DNA of 64,000 nt, taken from Heliocybe sulcata. Lineage: Eukaryota; Basidiomycota; Agaricomycetes; Gloeophyllales; Gloeophyllaceae. The position numbers and the translations under genes were made by a program. Each line of letters begins with the position of its first letter. The first letter of the stretch is position 1. This document shows, piece after piece, positions 1 through 11,248 of the stretch. The stretch covers positions 120,131 through 184,130 of the forward strand of contig ML213529.1 in assembly GCA_004369045.1 (NCBI GenBank), given 5' to 3'. The notes beneath the pieces were generated by a model, which did no database searches, was not told the origin of the DNA, and saw nothing but the letters and a program-made list of their open reading frames with translations.

Positions 1-675
1 TTATTAAACTGAATGGTCTCGCTCTGCTTCTTCAATCGAAGATACGCCCATATCCGTTCACGGGCCCTGGAGAAAGAGACGGAGCACTCTGGTGACCGAT
101 GCTTCCGACAATATTCCTTACCACGCTAGCTTACTCTGCGATGGTATCCACCGTATGGGCGGCACCGATGGTAGACGTGCAAAGTCCGAACAGAGAGCCC
201 GTATGATTTGCCGAGTCCTGAACGCAAGACGGCATACAACACCTTGAATACTGGGAGCTGGTTACCCGATGCAAATGCAATGAGTCCGGCGGAGGCATGC
301 AGGTAGCGCGCAGGCTACTACTTACGATTCTGGAGCCCTCCCCCTCGTCTGTGAAGGAGATCCGGACCAACGCAAGTGCCGTGACCAGGATAAAAGACGA
401 GCCAGAAGCAGCGGGATAAATTTAGTACTCTTGTCAGTATATCTTCAAAAGCTCCGATATATTTGGAGTTGTCGAGCACACTTCTCTGAACCTCGTCGAT
501 GCATGTAGCCTATCCGAATCCAGGACGCCATTTTACCTCCAAGATCCTACGTTCATGTCACTCCAAGTAAACCCATACCTTGTAGCACACCCGTCAGCGA
601 GAAACATCTAAGAACAACGAGTCAAAGTACGCACATTCAAAATCATATCATATAGCCTTTCCACGCCTAGGTAGA
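1..675. other. No recognisable gene; left flank
   Basis: Reading frames on both strands are short and show no domain, intron pattern or low-complexity signature that I recognise. The stretch next to 676 is the 3' flank of the EI24/RRT8-like gene, which is transcribed towards the window's left edge. Confidence 0.5.
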
Positions 676-1698
676 TCACCGATTCTTCGCCGACTCCCCC
701 TCACTTCCTATCAAGTTCTCCTTCGCTTCCACATCAGCAGCCCACAACGCAGCTCCAATGGTGTTCGTAAAGCTGAATAGCAGCCCGACGAAGGGCACCA
801 AGTTAAGTAGCAGAGTCGCCGCACCGAACCTGTCGAAAAAGAAATCATGAGTCCTTTACTCCATTCCAAATCTAGTAAATCGGAGAACCCACGCAGTGTA
901 TTCTGGTCGATGCGACTCGATAAACGACTGCCGCTGCTGCTTCGAGAGCCCCTTGAGCTGGAAATACCGCGAATGCCAGCCCGGGCCTTCCCTACTGCCT
1001 ACGAGAGCGTCAGGACAACAATCACCCAATGCCGCACTTACAGCTCCGTACCATTATACAGGATAAAAAACGCAGTGCCCACCGCGGGAATAAAGTTCAA
1101 CGGCAACGACAGCGCATACTTTGCGATCCCACTCGGCGTGAACCCCTGCAAGGGCCTGACCAGCGCCTTCCCAACATCCTTTCCTTTACTCGAGCTCCCC
1201 CCGCCGCCGATCCGCTTCTTCCCTTGTATCACGAGCTCGCGCTGTCCCCTCGCCACGAGCGCCGCGTCAAAGACCTGCGTCAGCGCCGGCTCGAGGAAGA
1301 GCGGTTTCGCGAGGAAGGTGAGGATGAGCAGCGACTCTGCGCCGATGAGGATGAGTGCGAAGAGCGGGGCGAGGGGGCCGGTGAGGAGGACGAGGATGGT
1401 CATTTGGGGGAGGTAGGTGAAGATGAGGAGGGCGAGGAAGATGATGGAGGAGAGGATGAGGGATTTGATGAGCGCTGGGCGCACGGACCCGATCAGGCTG
1501 GGGTCTAACAGGTCTCGTCAATACCCGCGTCTCAAATTTACGCATTAATGTGAACGTACTGGTGATCGCGAAGAGCACCCCGCGGAAGGGCCATAGCCAG
1601 GAGAAGGACGAGACGGCCTGGAAGGCATGTGTGCCGAATTCCTTGGCGCGCTCTTCGAGTTGTTTTGGTAGAGGCTGGTTGTTTGCGTTGGACGACAT
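676..1698 (-). CDS. EI24/RRT8-like multi-pass membrane protein
   Basis: Four exons assembled by eye: 1698-1560, 1504-1042, 994-893 and 829-676, giving 285 aa in one frame. The first exon starts MSSNANNQPLP and its intron has a GTACGT donor. Exon 2 carries two long hydrophobic segments (LILSSIIFLALLIFTYL, then MTILVLLTGPLAPLFALILI). Exon 3 gives a stretch beginning GPGWHSRYFQLKGL and containing SHRPEYTAFG, with the last letters contributed by exon 4. That arrangement resembles fungal EI24-domain/RRT8 (outer spore wall, lipid-droplet-linked) proteins. Exon 4 adds another hydrophobic stretch (ATLLLNLVPFVGLLF) and a charged tail. Known for the family: EI24-domain proteins sit in the ER or lipid-droplet membranes, and RRT8/LDS proteins act in spore-wall assembly. 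The exact role here is inferred. A palindromic CRE and ACGCGT boxes lie about 110-140 bp upstream. Nothing suggests truncation. Confidence 0.82.
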
Positions 1699-1807
1699 TA
1701 TGGCGTGTCGCGGTAGTCAGAGTTGAGGTGAGTAGGATGCGGGAGCGTCTGCGTCATGGCGGGCTGCTCGACGTAGTTTATTTTAGGCGGTGACGTATTC
1801 ATGCCAG

Positions 1808-1841
1808 CGCGTGACGTCACGCGTTTCCTTGAAAGACGCGT
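1808..1841. promoter_or_regulatory. CRE palindrome with ACGCGT boxes upstream of the EI24-like gene
   Basis: A perfect 16-bp palindrome, CGCGTGACGTCACGCG at 1808-1823, contains the bZIP/CREB-type octamer TGACGTCA. It overlaps ACGCGT at 1819-1824, and a second ACGCGT lies at 1836-1841. ACGCGT is the MBF (Mbp1-Swi6 type) cell-cycle box of fungi. The cluster lies 110-143 bp upstream of the minus-strand start at 1698, a normal promoter position. That bZIP or MBF factors bind here is inferred. Confidence 0.5.
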
Positions 1842-3857
1842 CGGGCGCGTCGCAGCAGAATCAGTGGGATCTGTGAATATCGCATTTTCTTGCCAGTGGC
1901 CTTACATACGAGAAGAAAGATCTATGCCGGATTTGAATGCGAGCAGTCGTGACGTTAAGCTCATAATCATATGTGCAGCTCTGACAGATTGAGCACCACC
2001 GGTATATGGGTGAATTTATCGAGAAGGCACTTGAACATCACTACCCCACGGGACACCTTCCTTATTTCTTGATTCGCCAATCGAGGCTTACGCTTCTCCA
2101 CATGCAGTAGAAACATGGTTTTTCTGTAAGTGTCTGCTATTCCTGCAAGCATGGGTACCAGTACTGGGTTGAATGCACGCCATTGCGATGCCGTCAAATA
2201 ATAAAAAGTAAAGTGTTGCTCCGGACGTCGAAGTCGCCTGGAATTCGAGTGCGGCCGACCATAGCATGAGTACGTATAATTGTCTCCTGCTGAGAGAAAG
2301 TGAAGCAATATCTGCCACTGAACAGTCACCACACACCCGGCGCACGCGCTTGATACAGAGCTCGAAGGTAAGGAGGGTACGAGTTCCCCACTCCCGACTC
2401 AACCTCGAGATATGACATTTCTGTTCCGATGGCCATGGATGAGGGAGCGAGTACACTGCACAATGACTTGTTCGGGGTATATAACCGACCACAGCTTCGA
2501 TCATCCCGTGTCTGGTTCTCGGCGGTCAGTGCGTCCTGTCTGTTATAAGGGCCCCCAGACGAGCTAGTGCGGGCGCTCACTTACGCGTCAGCTCGGGAGG
2601 ACCGCTAGGGTTTTGACAGACGTCTCGCATTGGCTCCCAGAACCTAGAGTTGCATACGTGTCTGGTCGGGACGAAAGGACTTGTTTGTAATGCGGTGACG
2701 TGCACGCTGTACCGTGGCCTTTGTGATGAGAATAGAACCCGCCTCTGCGGAGGACAGGAAGGGCAGGTAGGTATGCCGCCGTTATTCGCGTTGGATGTGA
2801 AATCGAGGTTTGGCCGGCTTCGCGAGACCGGGGACTGGATGAATTGATGAGCGGAAGAGTGGGATCAAGCTCGTCTGCGCAGCTCGGGGACCAGTCGTGG
2901 TTATGTTTATCCAGAATACATACTTGTCTGGCTCGCATCAGGCTTTACAAAGAGCTCCGCTTATATCAAGTATGCGTAAATCCTGCATCCGCGTACCGGA
3001 ACGGCGTGCACGGAGACGCAAGGAGAACAGACTTTACTCGTTCTGTCGGAAGTGAGCAAGAATAGCGCACCAGTATAGTACTGTTGTAATATTAGATGCA
3101 GCGCAGTACCATGCTGTCAGAATCGACTGTCCGCGGGTGTGGGGAAGCCGAGACTGACATTAGCGTCCTGTACATGGTGGGGCGTCAGTATAGCAGCTCC
3201 GAGCGGCGCAGAGTCTAGACCAGTTGATGATCTTAACCCATAAGGGCGTTGCGTGCTGTACGAGTCCTTTCGTTGGCGGAGAACGGGAGTTTCGGAACCC
3301 TTTCCACCGTGCGCGTGGGTACTGAGAAAGTCACCGCAGGTTATACATGCCGGGGAGACTGAGGTTGGTTGACGAGGAGGGGAGGCCGGCGAACCAATCG
3401 GAATAAGCCGCCCGGCGAACCCCGAGACACAACGCGTGACGTAACGCGTTCAATTAGCCCTACGCGCCTCCCGAACCGACGGATACGTTCCAGAGTCCAG
3501 ACCACATCTTCTCTCCAGCTCAGCCTATCCAGTGGGAGGTTGCGTCTGAAATTCATTCTATTCGGCTCGACCCGGCTGTACCGTTCCTGGCGCTTGATGG
3601 GGCTCTACTCGCTTGGGCCGCAGTTTCCGTACAAGTCAATTACTACGGGGAGGACTTGCCTTCCCAGAATGTAGCGCGTTGGAAGGCTTGCTCAGTTGAT
3701 ATTTTTGAGCGACGACGGCGTGTCCGAGAAAGCCAGTGGTCAGTACTCAGTCGTCGACCCTCCGCGTCAGACAATGAGTATCATGGTAGGTCATTCGTGA
3801 AGACATAATAGTACATAAAGTTAATACATAAACATTCGTTCCTCGTCGTGCCCGTCG
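1842..3857. other. Gene-poor stretch
   Basis: I see several short open frames on both strands, none with recognisable domains, plausible exon chains or neighbours in frame. The one notable item is a second copy of the CRE/ACGCGT motif near 3431-3450. Confidence 0.4.
3431..3450. promoter_or_regulatory. Second GCGTGACGT(A)ACGCGTT motif
   Basis: The core GCGTGACGTAACGCGTT matches the motif at 1809-1825 (GCGTGACGTCACGCGTT) in 16 of 17 bases. It is flanked by AACGCGT on both sides, giving two ACGCGT boxes around a TGACGT half-site. No gene starts within a few hundred bases, so function is open; it may be a leftover promoter or a distal site. Confidence 0.35.
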
Positions 3858-4088
3858 TCATAGTCGTACATACAGTTCCTTACAGACTGCCTCCCAAGTC
3901 CCAAGATAGATAGTACTGTCCGACGTGCCGTCCTCTGGCGCAGTACTCGGGGTAGAAAGGATAGAGTTGAGAGATGAGGGGGAATCGGACGGGGGTGGGG
4001 TGAGCCTCGCACTCTCCGACCCTGAGCGGAGTTTGAATAGAGATGGGTATCCAGAGAGGTTGAGGTCAAGGAGCCTCGAGCGTCCCAT
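3858..4088 (-). CDS. Possible small Ser/Pro-rich protein or 3' exon
   Basis: A 76-residue open frame begins MGRSRLLDLNLSGYPSLF and runs through an SSLNSILSTPSTAPEDGTSD segment to a tail with GTWEAVCKEL. Its composition (Ser, Pro, Thr, Leu) is like that of the gene at 4196-4642 on the same strand, 107 bp upstream. A plausible intron (GTATAC donor, CCATCCTAG acceptor) separates the two. However, the upstream frame reaches a stop before that donor, so I could not join them. It may be an independent small gene, a 3' exon reached by another splice form, or chance. Confidence 0.25.
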   Translation of the reverse strand: MGRSRLLDLNLSGYPSLFKLRSGSESARLTPPPSDSPSSLNSILSTPSTAPEDGTSDSTIYLGTWEAVCKELYVRL

Positions 4089-4195
4089 CGTCCCTCCGAC
4101 TAGGATGGCTCAGCGCCATCCAGAGATAGTTGGTTGATGCACCGTCGCGCGGAACACGCGTCCTGTTGTTGTGTATACCGAGCTGGCGGACCCGC

Positions 4196-4642
4196 CTATG
4201 TGGGAGGGCGGGTATAGGGGTACGTCTGGTGAGGCAGCGGGGCGTGCGCGGGGTACGTGCGGGACGGGACACGCGCATGGGCGGGGCGCGATTGCGCGTC
4301 TTTAGGGGATGGAGGGATGGTGGCGTACAGGGTCATGGGAGGGGTGGTGATGACCTTGACGGTCGGCGAGTGCAGCGGGGAGAGCTGCTTGTTGGGGTTG
4401 CCGTACCCGTGGCCGTTCGACATGTGCGACCGCGAGCTGCGGGAGGAGGTGGACGAGGTCGACGCGGCTGAGGGTGCTGGGGAGGGTGCGTGGGGGTAGA
4501 GGCCGAGGTGCGACCCGTGCGCGGGCGAGTGGTAGGGCGGCATGGGGGGCGTCGCGGGGTACGTGTCCTCACCGGGCAGAGGGATGGTGCCGATGATAGG
4601 GGACCACATGGGGTCGATGGTGTGCGCGTACTTGGCCTGCAT
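4196..4642 (-). CDS. Hypothetical Pro/Ser/His-rich protein
   Basis: An uninterrupted 148-aa frame begins MQAKYAHTIDPMWSPIIG. After about residue 20 it is rich in Pro, Ser, His and Tyr (TPPMPPYHSPAHGSHLG, then a Ser/Thr run around residues 60-70 and PSPKDAQSRPAHARVP near 110-125). There is no signal peptide or membrane segment. The start is supported by a TATA box about 80 bp upstream on the same strand. The N-terminal style (DPMWSPIIG followed by proline-rich sequence) resembles the disordered N-termini of DUF6699 proteins elsewhere in the window, but the DUF6699 domain itself is absent. I do not recognise the protein and assign no function. Confidence 0.6.
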   Translation of the reverse strand: MQAKYAHTIDPMWSPIIGTIPLPGEDTYPATPPMPPYHSPAHGSHLGLYPHAPSPAPSAASTSSTSSRSSRSHMSNGHGYGNPNKQLSPLHSPTVKVITTPPMTLYATIPPSPKDAQSRPAHARVPSRTYPAHAPLPHQTYPYTRPPT

Positions 4643-4723
4643 TGTTAGCTGGTGAGGTTGAGTTGGGTGCTGGTGGTGTGTGGTAGAGGTGTGTTCTGGA
4701 CGGACACGGTGCAGGACCAGGCA

Positions 4724-4730
4724 TTATATA
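4724..4730 (-). promoter_or_regulatory. TATA box for the gene at 4196-4642
   Basis: On the minus strand this reads TATATAA, about 80 bp upstream of the ATG at 4642. Comparable TATA boxes precede two DUF6699 genes and the second NmrA gene in this window. Confidence 0.5.
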
Positions 4731-7725
4731 GGATGGAGGCAAGAGAAGAGCTACAGCCATGTTCATCGAAGGACAAGAGCCTACACTGCAATTCAACCCG
4801 GATCGGGTCTACTGCGACCGTGACTGGAGGTGACTGCGCACTGCCGAGTGCAGGTGTTTTCTTGATAGAAGGTGAGCTGTGAACTGGCTGTGAACTGGGC
4901 GCTTACGGGCGCTAACCTCTGGAGCTTGATTTACGAGTTGCCATCTCGGGAGATATCATTGTTCCCGCAGCGTAGATTGGCGGGAGCACGTTGATTACTG
5001 CTTGACACGTTATGGCAACGTATACCCTAGAGACGAGAAAGAGTACCAGTCTCCGCTCGCCGCCACTTGAACTGAGATGGCAGCTTGACTGGATTAGGTG
5101 GGCGTCTAAAGAAGAGTTGTGGCTTTGACTCGCCATGAGTGGGAACGGCACCGAGAAGGCACCGCCTCCTCCGACACGCTTGCTGCCACTCCTCGTGCCT
5201 AAGTTTAGAGAGATTCTGCTTCCGCCGCCCCGATCGACGCTACAGCTACGATACTGGCGCCCCGTACATATCAAACACGCGAGGACGGACTTGGCTATAT
5301 TGCTCGCCGCAGTCTCTACTCCATGCTGCGCCGGTTTATATGGTCGTCAAGCTATTGATATCAGCAGGCATGTATCAAACAGTGTTTGGAGATTGTCTTG
5401 GGCTTGTCGGCTGCCCGGAGTAATAGCGAAATCTACTCTTACGACAGTCTGCGCCGCGGTTCACACTTTGCAGTCGGGAAACCCTTCGGCTTCGGCATCA
5501 GCATCAGCATCGAATCTTCCCCCAAGCATATCTCTACGAGATTTATTCGCTACATGGACGGACGAATACGGAGGTGGTGATCCTCTGCCGCGGGCTTGGT
5601 CATATGGGCTTCGCCCGAGTGTCCACAGGAATTCCCTTTCTTAGGCAGCTCTCTGCACGACAAAGGATCGTATGAACTCGATTGCTAAGATCCTTTGTAA
5701 GTACAGTTGGTCTAACAAAGCTGAGCGCCCGAGACGCCGGGCCGCTTTGCGATAGGCGTGCGTCAATTACGGCCGATATGAGAGGTGAGAGACCTTACTT
5801 CATACATCAAGGGTAGCAAAGGCAGCGACGCCCGATAACTGCATGCTGCCGCTGGTTCTCGTTTCATCCTTGTAAGTTGTGAAGCACTCCACATGCAGTT
5901 GCTACTCCCAGTTGTCATATGACCTTTGGTGAGCTGATGCTATGAAGATAAGGGCGGATATTAACGCGTATGCCTCCCGGCGACCTCGGAGAGCGATTTT
6001 CTACGGCGGGGTGCACGCCGAACCCCGTGCTGGCGGAACGGAAGATTGCGGTGAGTTACTGTTCTTGGTTCGAGTCATAGCCCGGGACTGACTCAGCGTG
6101 TCTTTCAGGCCAAGGTCTTCTGACAGCGGGGCGGGTACGGTGTTCACGTACGTACTACCTATCCGGACCGGCCATCATCACACTGCACGGACTTAGGAAC
6201 CGCGTACTCCGTCCCAGCCGTAGCAATCGTTGCCGAATCAAGAAGGGCGACCCAAGTATTGAGATCCGCTAGCTTGACCCTATCCATGCCGATCGCTCGC
6301 CATGCTCCGGGCGCAGTTCTTGTTTCAAGGACTTGGAATGCGGTGCTACGGGTTTCGCGGGAGCACCCAGCACCCTTCTTCCACGTTTAACAAGGTTGCG
6401 ACCTAGGTCCTGGTAAGGTATAGCTACGGCTGTTCATCCCTTCGCGGGTGATATTGTCTGCTGAGTGGTCAGGAACTAGGGTGCAGGTATCCACGCTGAA
6501 CTGTTCTGACAGAACTTAGCGGGTCGCGCCGCCGGACAATATTAGTGTGAAGGCGAACTTAGCGTACTTGGGTGGAACTCGTGAGTAGCAGGCTCCCCTC
6601 CTCTGACTTGAGACTGGTGTCAATGAATAGGAATATTGTGGTTCTCGGGCTGCATCGGGATCCAGGCTTCTCGTGTCTATGGTTAGGATTACTTGATCTG
6701 GGTTCCGACTCGGAGGGTCCGCCTATTCCCGTGGGTCGATGGCCCCGCACATTATCGAGGATACTGGTTGGGTGTTGGGAATAAGGGGAGTCTTGCACTG
6801 CACTGACTGCGTGGTACCCTTCGGTTACCTCCGAGGGTGAGTGTTCACAGATGTTTCGGAAAGCGTGTGTGACGGTACGTGCTACGACTCGGTGCATACC
6901 TCAACTCACTCATCAGGCCTCAGGCCTCACCTAGGCCTCAGGGCCGGCTCGCATGCCACAGTATATCCCACCCTCTAAGGCCCCTGTATTCCCTCAGGCG
7001 GAACCGTATGCCATGCTCGGGACCGGTCGCTGGTATATTCATAGGCGCCAGAATCAGCCATCGGGATTCAGCGCAAATTGCAACCAAACCTTATACTAAG
7101 CATGGTTCTCATAATGGGGAGCAGCGACGCCCACAAACCCGGACCTTGCGAACGAGTCCCGGCACTTGCCATGCTGTGAAGCTGGATCGATCTCCAGGTG
7201 CGGGTCTGACGGGTGGCTGTATTAATGGTACTTTGGATCTTCCGAAGTATGGGATGTACTTGTAGCAGTACGGATCTAGAGTCATGTACACTGGAAGAAG
7301 TTGTACCATAGAGCGAAATTGGAAGAAGGGCCAATAAAAAGACTCAGGTACTAGGTGCGTATGTTCCAGTCTCGGCGACGCTATGCGTACAAGGACGCTC
7401 CATCTTCGTGCCCCTTTGCATATAATTATCGTTGTAAGATGTACACTGTCAATGAGTTCTGCGCAATGCGTCTCAAGGCGTTGCGAAGCTACTTGATACA
7501 ATACCGACATAGCTCTCCTGACGAGGCCGCTGCTCGAGACTTTCCCAGAAATAACGGATTGCGCCCCAGGCTTGTTCAAAATGGTCCTTTTCATAATGAT
7601 AATAAGCTGTCCGCACTATTATGCAGGGGCATAGCTTACCTGCTAACTAATGCCGGGATTGCTGCTTACGCTTTGAATATCGGTTTCGAGCGTCTTTGTA
7701 TGCCACAATCTCAACATTAACAAAC
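4731..7725. other. Gene-poor stretch of about 3 kb
   Basis: Open frames reach 169 codons (5135-5644, plus) but have no recognised domain, codon pattern or splice chain. There is a short trinucleotide run (GGCATCAGCATCAGCATC near 5490-5510) and small AGGCCTCA repeats near 6917-6945. I see no gene here that I can support. Confidence 0.4.
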
Positions 7726-7733
7726 AACGCGTT
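7726..7733. promoter_or_regulatory. MCB (MBF-type) box upstream of BUB3
   Basis: The palindrome AACGCGTT contains the MluI cell-cycle box ACGCGT at 7727-7732, 64 bp upstream of the BUB3 ATG at 7796. MBF boxes drive G1/S-periodic transcription in ascomycete yeasts. Use of the same box here is inferred from position and motif. Confidence 0.45.
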
Positions 7734-7795
7734 ATGCGTCGCGCGCGCTTGTTGCCGTGACAGGCACTCCCGCTGCAGTACCGCTTCAACAAAAC

Positions 7796-9167
7796 ATGCC
7801 TGGTGAGTCTTTGGCAACCACGACTCACTTGAATCGTCATTGAGCACTGTCTAGAGCAATACGAACTACAGTCTGTCCCTTACGATAGTATCTCCAGCGT
7901 CAAGTTCTCCCCTTCCAATCCAGACCACTTATTAGCAACTTCATGGGACACCGTGCGTACACATTTCTGCTTGGGCGAGCCCTAGCTAATCTTCCGGTAG
8001 ACGGTTCGCTTCTATGATACTGCCAAAAACGAACAAATATGCAAATTTGACCATAGGGCAGCTGTCCTGACATGTTGTTTCGCGGATGGCGGGCATGGGT
8101 ATAGTGGTGGACTTGACACGTCGGTCAAACAGTATGTGCGCCTGCTTTCTTTGTAGTATTTTGAGTGACTCTCTGATACGCCCGGGATGCGCTTGCAGGC
8201 TGAATCTTGAAGCTGAGAAAGCCGTATCACTTGGTCAACATGCGAACGCTGTGTCGAGTATGAACTGGTCGAAGGATACGAGTACGTGTCCACCGTCTGT
8301 TGCTGATATTTGCCTTGCTTACCTCTCCTGAGCACTTAGATCACCTCATAACCGGCTCGTGGGACCGCACAATACGATTCTGGGATCCCCGCGCGTCGAC
8401 CCCACAGCAGGACTCCTTTGACGTCCCTGAGCGTGTCTATTTGATGGACTTGGTCAACAATACCCTTGTCGTCGCGATGGCCAGCCGCTTATTCCACATA
8501 TACGACGTCCGAAAAATGCCGGAGCCTACCCAGACCCGAGAGAGCAGCCTGAAGTTTATGACACGCGCGCTGGCATGTATGAATGACGGTCAAGGTAAGT
8601 TAACTGCGTTAATATTATTTGTATCTCGTCCATCAACTCGGAATCAGGATACGCCACCGCATCGGTGGAGGGCCGCATCGCTGTCGAGTACTTCGATCCC
8701 AGCCCGGAGGCTCAGGAGAAGAAGTACGCCTTCAAATGCCACCGCCAAACAATCGAGGACGTCGATCACGTCTGGCCCGTCAACTCGCTTGCCTTCCACC
8801 CCGTGTACGTAGCATCTCTACAGCCCCGCGTCTTCCTCTCGTTGATGCCGCCATAGATACAATACGTTCGCGTCAGCAGGGTCGGATGGCACCGTGTCGA
8901 TCTGGGATCACAAGCTGAAGAAGCGGATGCGCCAGTTCCCGAAGTATCACTCGGCCATCCCGTCCATCGCGTTCAATTGCGATGGGAGCAGGCTTGCTGT
9001 TGCTGTTGGTTATAATTGGGATGGTGGGGCGGAGGGTGCGCAGCCCATGGATAAGCATAGTATCTACATTCGCCCACTCGGAGATGAGGTCAAGGTGCGT
9101 ATTCGCATACCTGCATTGAGACGTCTACTTACTGTTGTTGCAGCCTAAGGGATGGACTGAGAGCTAG
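7796..9167 (+). CDS. BUB3: Mitotic checkpoint protein BUB3 (WD40)
   Basis: Eight exons: 7796-7802, 7855-7952, 8001-8131, 8199-8281, 8340-8594, 8648-8804, 8857-9094 and 9144-9167. They sum to 993 nt, or 330 aa, the usual Bub3 length. The first exon encodes only MP plus one base; the 3' site after CTGTCTAG restores the family N-terminus YELQSVPYDSISSVKFSP. WD40 signatures follow: LLATSWDTTVRFYD, ITGSWDRTIRFWDPR and ASAGSDGTVSIWDHK. The late segments GYATASVEGRIAVEYFD and AFHPVYNTFASAGSDG are hallmarks of Bub3 and distinguish it from Rae1. Bub3 is a seven-bladed propeller that binds phosphorylated MELT repeats of Spc105/Knl1 and recruits Bub1 and BubR1/Mad3 to kinetochores for the spindle checkpoint. 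All introns are GT-AG and there is no disruption. An ACGCGT box lies in the promoter. Confidence 0.95.
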
Positions 9168-10180
9168 GGTGTCCTTATGCCGTAATCTCTTGGCTGTCTG
9201 TATTTTATTTATCCTCTGCTGCGATGGAGGCTCGCTACAGGCTGTAGTATCTGATCTACAAGTGAGTCTGTTGCTGTTGCTGTTATGAGTCGATCGATCT
9301 CCTCCGTCTTCGTGACGCAAATCGGAAAATAGTGCGATCCCAACAAAACCCCGCCCTTCCCCACCTGATGATGATGGCCTGTGATGCGGTCTGGACGACT
9401 GATCTCCACCCAGTTGCTCTAAGGGATGCAACTCAGCTAAACAGTAATCCTGCTTGCGAACAGCGAGGACATCGTGATAACCGGCGGTCAATGATCACTT
9501 GGTCGCAGCAGTAACCATGAGCTACCAAGACGAGCTCTGACATCATCGCTACGACGGTCGATTTTGCCCAGTCCCATGAGCTGCCAGATCTTTGGGGCAT
9601 GATTTCGGTCGGTGTTGAAGTAACCGCATCATACTGAATCTCATGCTGCATTTCTTTGTAGGAGATGACTTGTAAGCCTTGAAGGCGGACTTCCCATATC
9701 TCGTGTCTGGATATTCCATCAAAGAGGGAGTTTGGGGCCCTTCTATTCGTCAGATTTGCCGAGCCACGTCTGCCGTTAATAATGGTATGGATAGAGTGCT
9801 ATCATCGTCACTCCCAGTTCTGTCTGCGGATATTTTGGGTTGCCGAAAGCGTTCGTGGCCCCGGTAACTTCACGGGTTGCTCCGATACGATGATTCAAGC
9901 ATTAACAAGGACCTTACCAATGCGAGTGCATTGCGTTATAGCTCAAAGACTTCTCGTGCCTTTGTGATATCGTCCTGTCTGCCGAGGTGATTCGTACTTG
10001 TAATTACCGTGCAGGATCGATCACAGGACGCTGACGTCATTTCCTAGGGATACTGTGCCCGTCGTGGTATACCCGCAACCTTCAAGTACACACTCAAGCT
10101 GCTCTCCATCTCTATCTCTGATTTCAGTCTGTTCTGTGACGCTCGAGTCTTTTACGCAACAAAGCACCAACCTCACCTCG
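9168..10180. other. Intergenic between BUB3 and NmrA-like gene 1
   Basis: No convincing gene is visible. The stretch includes a short GTTGCTGTTGCTGTT run near 9268-9285. Its right end is the promoter of the NmrA-like gene, with a perfect CRE. Confidence 0.45.
10032..10039. promoter_or_regulatory. CRE palindrome TGACGTCA upstream of NmrA-like gene 1
   Basis: A perfect TGACGTCA lies 142 bp upstream of the ATG at 10181, a usual distance for a bZIP site. It is the same octamer found upstream of the EI24-like gene. Function is inferred. Confidence 0.4.
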
Positions 10181-11248
10181 ATGTCTCCTGCAACAATATT
10201 GATCACATCCGCGTCCGGGCGTACCTCCAGCTATGTCCTCAAAGCGCTCCTGGATCGCCTTCCATCGCTCTCTCAACCTCCCCAGATCCGACTGCTCGTC
10301 CACAATAAATCATCCATCCAGAAAGTTGTATCCACCTTTGGGGAGCTGTCCCCAACATCCTTCGTGATTGGGGATTACCTCGACTATTCGTCCCTGTCGG
10401 AGTGCTTCCGGGACGTGGATGTCCTGTTCTACAATGGTCCAGCGTTCCACCCCAACGAGACGGCCATGGGTATCAACGTCATTAATGCTGCGAAGCAGAT
10501 GGGCGTCAAGCATTTTGTTTACAGTAGCGTCTTGCATCCCTACCTTACGAACCTACTCAACCACAAAGCGAAACTAGGGTATGTCTCTCCCCAGTCTGGG
10601 ATCCTCCGAAACGGTGCTGATGTGTGTCTGACTCTTACCTAGGGTGGAAGAATATCTCACTGAATCGGGCCTGCCCTATACTATCCTTCAGCCGTCATCC
10701 CTCATGCAGAACATACCGATAGACACCCTAATCAAAGACAACTCGAGCGACTCAATCTCCCTCGAGTGTGCATACAATCCACGGACGATGCAAGGATTTC
10801 TGTATCTCCCTGATTTGGCGGAGATTGCAGCCTCCATTCTTCTAGACCCCGAGCTCCACTTGCTCGCCTCTTACCCCCTAGTTGGAGAGAACATATCTCT
10901 TGAGGCTGTGTCTGCCATCCTCAGCGAAGAAACAGGCAGACCAGCGACCTGTATTCTGGCAAACAGGGAACATGGCAAGGCGGTCCAGAGGGAAAAGGCT
11001 GCACGGATGTACGGTGAAGCCGTCAGTGAGTGGTGCGGAGAAGCATGGGAACGGATGGTATTCTATTATGATAAGCGGTGCGTGTTGGCAGACATCCCCA
11101 GGCGTCTTGTCTATCCTTCACTGCAAATTGCATGCTAATGAAAATCGGCAGTGGAATCCCGGGTAATACCAATATTGCCCGCTGGCTGCTCGGCCGAGAA
11201 CCAACGACTTGGAAGGTGTGGGTAAGGAGCTTGCTGAAAGAAGCCTGA
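10181..11248 (+). CDS. NmrA-like NAD(P)-binding protein 1
   Basis: Three exons, 10181-10578, 10643-11077 and 11152-11248, give 309 aa. The start MSPATILITSASGRTSSYVL provides the first Rossmann strand and a changed nucleotide loop: SASGRTS stands where GxxGxxG is usual, as in many HSCARG/NmrA-type atypical SDRs. Later landmarks are YLDYSSLSECFRDVDVLFYNG, INVINAAKQMGVKHFVYSSVLHPYL (the central strand and helix), EEYLTESGLPYTILQPSSLMQN and a C-terminal GIPGNTNIARWLLGREPTTW. Known for the family: NmrA-like proteins bind NAD(P) and act as redox sensors or regulators, or as reductases acting on small molecules. No classic YxxxK pair is evident. A paralogue lies at 35449-36584 with the same C-terminal signature. 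It is head-to-head with nothing and converges on the P450 gene 0.8 kb away. Confidence 0.88.

Noticed and set aside
847-1508. Two long plus-strand frames (189 and 159 codons)
   Set aside because: They lie antisense to the EI24-like exons and mirror its codon pattern (acidic and Arg-rich strings); the minus-strand gene explains the region.
1967-2504. Overlapping minus-strand frames of 121 and 138 codons
   Set aside because: Two overlapping frames of similar length with no recognisable motif; neither joins to neighbouring exons.
5135-5644. 169-codon plus-strand frame
   Set aside because: No domain, no splice chain and biased Ser/Arg/Leu composition as expected from chance frames at this GC content.
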